Made by a program: the position numbers and the translations under genes. Of a stretch of DNA of 32,228 nucleotides, positions 29,401-32,228 are shown piece after piece; the first letter of the stretch is position 1; each line of letters begins with the position of its first letter. The stretch is from contig QQSA01000097.1 in assembly GCA_003602535.1 (NCBI GenBank), positions 10,499 to 42,726 of the forward strand, read 5' to 3'. The notes below the pieces were generated by a model, which was not told the origin of the DNA, made no database searches, and saw nothing but the letters and a program-made list of their open reading frames with translations. Source of the stretch: Candidatus Poseidoniales archaeon. GTDB lineage: Archaea; Thermoplasmatota; Poseidoniia; Poseidoniales; Poseidoniaceae.

Positions 29401-32228
29401 ACGAAACCGGCAACTCCTCTCAAAGAAAGGAGCCGACCACTTCCTTCTAAAGGTGGAAATGTAGTTACTCAAAATGTAGTTCAATCCGCTGAGGCATATG
29501 TTGATCCAGACGCCGATAAGATTGCATTGGTAGGCGAATTGATTTCTGCTCAAACAGGCTATCCTGCTAAGTTCTGTCAAGGTAATGTCGACATGAGATC
29601 TGTTTTGGGAATGTCAGATTCACAGATTCAACAAATAGTATCAACAGTCCATGCCAAGTGTAGTACTGATCCCGAATGGGATATATCTGTTGCAAAGACT
29701 CCTGGGGATATCACAAGATGGATAACATCGGCTCCGGTTACTGGAAGTAAAAATCGTGTTACTAAATTAGATGACAGAGGCGATGACCCGTTCGTGATAA
29801 CAGGAATTTCTCTTGGATTACCTGGTGGAGAAAGAGTCTTTGATGAAGGTAATTTTGAGAAATTAGTCCGTGGAGAATCTTGTATTAGTGAAGTTAGTGA
29901 TGACTACAAACAAAGACTGCTTGACAAAAATATCGTACGATTAATCAAAGGACGTGATGGCAGTGTCGGAATGGATGCTGCCACCGAATTCGGAGACATA
30001 CCTCAGTTAGCAGGATTAAGAGGCGCATTTAATCCATCAGAAGAATTTGGAATAGATGCGAAGATTGCAGCTGCTTGGGATATAACAACTCAACTAGCAT
30101 GTGCTGCGGGACTTATCGCTCTCAAAGATGCAGGCATTCCATTGACTCCTGTAGAGCAAGTAGGAAAGGGCGGGCTACGATTAATTCGCTCATGGCAGAT
30201 GCCTTCAGCTTACAGAGATCGTACCGGTATTGTATTTTCATCATGTTTCGCAGGTCATCAGATGGCAGCAAAACATGCTAAGGTAAACGGAGACGATGGA
30301 GATGGGCGTTTCGATAGAAGATATCTGTTCCAGATTCTGAATATGGGCCATTCTCAATTCGCTCAGCACGTAGGTATCCGTGGACCAAACACAACAATCA
30401 ATCTAGCATGTGCTTCTGCTACAGCAGCATTTAGCGTTGCAGAAGATTGGCTTTCATCAGATAGATGCGACAGAGTTGTCATCATCTCTGCAGATGATGT
30501 TACTGGAGATGATTTGTGGGAATGGATTGGATCAGGATTCGCTGCAAGTGGGGCTGCATCAACCAGCAATGTTGTCGAAGAAGCAGCACTACCGTTTGAC
30601 CGTCGCAGAAACGGCTTAGTCTTAGGAATGGGGGCTGCTGCATTCGTAGTGGAAAGAAAATCACAATCCGACCAAAGAGGTGTTCAACCTATGGCGGAGT
30701 TATTGGGTACAAAAGTAGCAAACTCCGCATTCCATGGGACTCGACTAGATGTTGAACATGTGGCCTCTACAGTGAATGATTTCATCACCGATATGGAAGA
30801 AAGTTGGGGACTAGATCGGCATAAGATGGCACCAGATTTGGCCTTCTTTTCTCATGAAACATATACTCCTGCTAGAGGTGGTTCTGCTCAAGCCGAAGTC
30901 AAAGCATTGAGAGATACTTTCGGTTCTAGTACAGATTCGATTGTTATTGCGAATACCAAAGGTTTCACCGGCCACCCAATGGGTGTTGGAATTGAAGATG
31001 CTTCAATGTTTTACGGCATGATGACTGGAAGAATACCTCCAATCGCTAATCATAAAGAAGTAGACCCAGAACTTGGAAACTTGACATTGTCAAAGGGTGG
31101 AGAATATTCTAATCTCAAGTACGGAATGAGGTTTGCAGCAGGGTTTGGAAGTCAAATCGGGCTATCGCTAGTTCGTAAAATTGAATTTAGTGGAGACCGA
31201 ATAGACAAGCAGAAATTGTTAGCATGGAATCAATCTCTTGCTGGTACATCAAATATTGAATTGAGAGTGCTCCAAAATAAATTGGTTGCTTATGTCGATG
31301 GTGACAATAATCTGCATGGTGGTTTACAAGGTGAAGAATATGCTATTGCTAAAGACATGCCTTCCTCAGCCCCAGTAATTGCTGAGGTTGCGCCAGAACC
31401 AGTTGCAGAGCCAGCGCCAACGCCTGAACCGGTAAATGTTGAGAAACCATCAACTCCAACTGCGTCTGGAGATATTACTCCAATTGTTATCGAAGTGGTA
31501 GTCAATCATACAGGATATCCTGCAGACTTTGTAGAATTAGATCAAGATCTCGAGGGAGAATTAGGAATCGATACTGTCAAGCAAGCTGAAATTATGGCAG
31601 ATATCAGAACTAAGTTCGAACTACCTGTGGATGAAGACTTCGTTCTTTCAGATTACCCTACACTCAATCACATGATTGCATATATTCACAAAATGAAAGG
31701 CGGAGCAACATCTGCTCCAGTGTCTGCACCAGTAGTGGAAGCACCAGCGCCAGTCGCTGAAGCACCTACTCCTGCACCAGCGCCTGCGCCAGCACCTGTT
31801 GCAGTAGCAGCAATAGATAGTGGCGACATTCAGCCAAAACTGATTGGGGTGGTTGTCAAGCATACTGGCTATCCAGAAGATTTCATCGAGATGGATCAAG
31901 ACCTTGAAGGAGAATTAGGAATCGATACTGTCAAGCAAGCCGAAATCATGGGAGATGTAAGAGAAATATTTTCACTTCCAGTCGACGAGGATTTCGTACT
32001 TTCAGATCATCCAACGTTGAATCACTTCGTTGCATATATCCAGAAAATGACAGGTGGAGCAACATCTGCTCCAGTGGCTGCACCAGTAATGGAAGCACCA
32101 GCGCCAGTCGCCGAAGCACCTACTCCAGCGCCTGCGCCAGCACCAGTATCTACAACAGATAGTGGTGACATTCAGCCGAAACTGATTGGTGTGGTCGTCA
32201 AACATACTGGCTATCCAGAAGATTTCAT
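26452..32228 (+). CDS. Polyketide / PUFA-synthase-like megasynthase, 3' end beyond window
   Basis: An open frame of 1925 codons without a stop to the window edge. Domains in order: ketosynthase KS1 (about 18-480) with DAACASS Cys225, EAHGTST His359, SQIGH His398 and GFGGTNFH; acyltransferase (about 620-930) with PGQGSQYVGM, GHSLGEY Ser724 and HAFHS His829, the malonyl-type form. Next come a vestigial ACP (about 1020-1090) and a second ketosynthase (about 1110-1578) with ACASA Cys1320, SHETYT His1468, and GFTGHPMG His1508. Then ACP1 (attachment residue Thr1708), ACP2 (Thr1826) and the start of ACP3, joined by Ala/Pro-rich linkers. KS-AT-multiple ACP resembles PfaA of bacterial PUFA synthases, but the second KS inside the same chain differs. 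Ketoreductase and dehydratase would have to lie downstream. Confidence 0.9.
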   Translation, partial: MSITTANGKPVDGLNQAPFEPIAVIGMAALMPDADDIEGFWQNIIDAHVSIKEVNQSRWDPEIYWENGAPGNITEGKTYSKIGAFVDDYEFDWRRWRQPPGTLPQIDPCQLWAVTVSADAIENAGYGEDGKVLDRARTGVIFANALGGENRSETNIRIYSAEMRKIAIENGSTPEQADAIVEKMCEGKPRIDEDTMPGELANVVSGRVANLLDLQGPNYSTDAACASSMAALLDACRLLQTRQVDTMLAGATDRCMEAATYAKFSAIGALSATHSTPFDASANGFVMGEGAGVLLLKRLSDAIRDGDDVKAVVRGVGGSSDGRGKGITAPSQRGQVQAVSRAYSQAGYAPSTVELVEAHGTSTKVGDATELSTLSLLWTGLDGGDHIAVGSVKSQIGHLKAAAGIAGIMKACNAVYHNTIPPSAGFQTPNPTVEWDKIPFFVPTEARDWPEPESHPRRAGVSAFGFGGTNFHVAIEGYDPQYHADLVSHWDGRWDAYAGTTSATDAKPSLTHEELKSIEGGLLLLSGDSIQSVKSKLSALSFSGPNFDDDPNGMRLSFTLQNHWSYSASDSVRMAITATSWAELTKRIDLANKAIDDKAKWGFLMSQGIMLSDDPALPDAAKVAHMYPGQGSQYVGMTCDLSNRFTGVGDVWNKADVTMVDVLDGESLSSFVLRENLSADERKEAENKLKQTEYTQPAMLTADLAIEAALNSHGHRPDMVAGHSLGEYAALMSAGILDMDGALRAAAARGTEMGSVEIDDKGLMASVTAPYERIAEIIDEIDGYVIAANKNSPKMTVIAGETAPVKEAMSRFEAEGFQTVALATSHAFHSKIVAPANEPLRRFLEGLDIRWPSIPITSNVDGGWYPMDNGGDSKSAVLSKLAPQMASSVEWTTQINSMYEAGARIFVEVGPKRALTVFASQILEGKAALPVMTNHPKAGGIATFLSALGALALAGRPPEWPSSTSPHLTEAFRAGPIEAKNSITKPATPLKERSRPLPSKGGNVVTQNVVQSAEAYVDPDADKIALVGELISAQTGYPAKFCQGNVDMRSVLGMSDSQIQQIVSTVHAKCSTDPEWDISVAKTPGDITRWITSAPVTGSKNRVTKLDDRGDDPFVITGISLGLPGGERVFDEGNFEKLVRGESCISEVSDDYKQRLLDKNIVRLIKGRDGSVGMDAATEFGDIPQLAGLRGAFNPSEEFGIDAKIAAAWDITTQLACAAGLIALKDAGIPLTPVEQVGKGGLRLIRSWQMPSAYRDRTGIVFSSCFAGHQMAAKHAKVNGDDGDGRFDRRYLFQILNMGHSQFAQHVGIRGPNTTINLACASATAAFSVAEDWLSSDRCDRVVIISADDVTGDDLWEWIGSGFAASGAASTSNVVEEAALPFDRRRNGLVLGMGAAAFVVERKSQSDQRGVQPMAELLGTKVANSAFHGTRLDVEHVASTVNDFITDMEESWGLDRHKMAPDLAFFSHETYTPARGGSAQAEVKALRDTFGSSTDSIVIANTKGFTGHPMGVGIEDASMFYGMMTGRIPPIANHKEVDPELGNLTLSKGGEYSNLKYGMRFAAGFGSQIGLSLVRKIEFSGDRIDKQKLLAWNQSLAGTSNIELRVLQNKLVAYVDGDNNLHGGLQGEEYAIAKDMPSSAPVIAEVAPEPVAEPAPTPEPVNVEKPSTPTASGDITPIVIEVVVNHTGYPADFVELDQDLEGELGIDTVKQAEIMADIRTKFELPVDEDFVLSDYPTLNHMIAYIHKMKGGATSAPVSAPVVEAPAPVAEAPTPAPAPAPAPVAVAAIDSGDIQPKLIGVVVKHTGYPEDFIEMDQDLEGELGIDTVKQAEIMGDVREIFSLPVDEDFVLSDHPTLNHFVAYIQKMTGGATSAPVAAPVMEAPAPVAEAPTPAPAPAPVSTTDSGDIQPKLIGVVVKHTGYPEDF
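31816..32228 (+). repeat. 342-bp tandem repeats encoding ACP plus linker
   Basis: DNA from about 31816 (GATAGTGGCGACATTCAGCC) recurs at 32158 with few changes, an exact 342-bp (114-codon) period covering one ACP and its Ala/Pro linker. The preceding ACP is offset by 354 bp and is more diverged. The array continues past the window edge, so the number of ACPs is unknown. The high DNA identity implies recent duplication and could cause collapse in short-read assembly. Confidence 0.85.

Noticed and set aside
31700..31830. Possible CRISPR-like or satellite repeat in the Ala/Pro-rich stretch
   Set aside because: The short repeats are in-frame codons for Ala, Pro, Val and Glu linkers between ACPs, with no spacers or palindromic repeat units.
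28561..32205. Several minus-strand frames opposite the megasynthase, some Trp/Arg/Cys-rich
   Set aside because: They are complements of the conserved KS, AT and Ala/Pro-linker coding sequence and have no starts with ribosome sites.
1..32228. Mobile elements, prophage genes, tRNA or rRNA genes
   Set aside because: No transposase, integrase, terminal inverted repeats with target duplication, tRNA cloverleaf or rRNA segment was recognised anywhere in the window.

Overview
This window looks like a piece of a planktonic marine archaeal genome, most likely Marine Group II (Candidatus Poseidoniales, Thermoplasmatota). That placement is an inference from gene content, not a database match. The archaeal markers are an Orc1/Cdc6 initiator, archaeal-type PPAT joined to a DUF359 GTP-dependent dephospho-CoA kinase, a TBP-like protein, a COG1831-type TatD hydrolase, and very large secreted proteins with one C-terminal membrane anchor. 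Coding DNA is about 40-45% GC, start codons include GTG and TTG, and Shine-Dalgarno leaders coexist with probable leaderless promoters.

Layout. 1-2663: a truncated small winged-helix gene and a 761-residue winged-helix protein, divergent around a region with ATGTAA repeats. 2682-2954: a GC-rich stretch with many nested inverted repeats, probably a structured RNA of unknown family. 2993-4995: a CoA-biosynthesis fusion overlapping a membrane glycosyltransferase. 4992-8031 (minus strand): a four-TM protein, Orc1/Cdc6, a 416-bp AT-rich gap that is a candidate replication origin, and a metallo-beta-lactamase-fold protein. 8120-9913: an FAD/NAD(P) reductase and a convergent SLOG protein. 10013-13344: biotin carboxylase, PfkB kinase and a degenerate SelB/EF-Tu-like protein. 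13424-16171: a PH-like membrane protein, a hotdog thioesterase and a stand-alone ThiI PP-loop protein. 16269-25531: a co-directional run with a 1942-residue surface protein, an unknown protein, a diverged TBP-like protein, a TatD-like hydrolase and a second surface protein. 25654-32228: a FabI-like enoyl reductase followed after 3 nt by a multidomain polyketide / PUFA-synthase-like megasynthase that runs off the end.

The most interesting unit is the last one. The visible 1925 residues read KS - malonyl-type AT - vestigial ACP - second KS - ACP - ACP - start of a third ACP. Both complete ACPs carry Thr where the phosphopantetheine-bearing Ser is expected. Other genes in the window could supply it: the last two steps of CoA synthesis (one fused gene), a biotin carboxylase, a hotdog thioesterase and the FabI-like reductase. 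This is compatible with a bacterial-style fatty acid or polyketide pathway in an archaeon, but these genes are not one operon and no carboxyltransferase, biotin carrier or phosphopantetheinyl transferase is seen.

A second theme is a set of perfect or near-perfect palindromes with a CCCTTAGGG or CCCTTTAGGG core, at four gene boundaries; three of them lie within 16 nt downstream of a stop codon.
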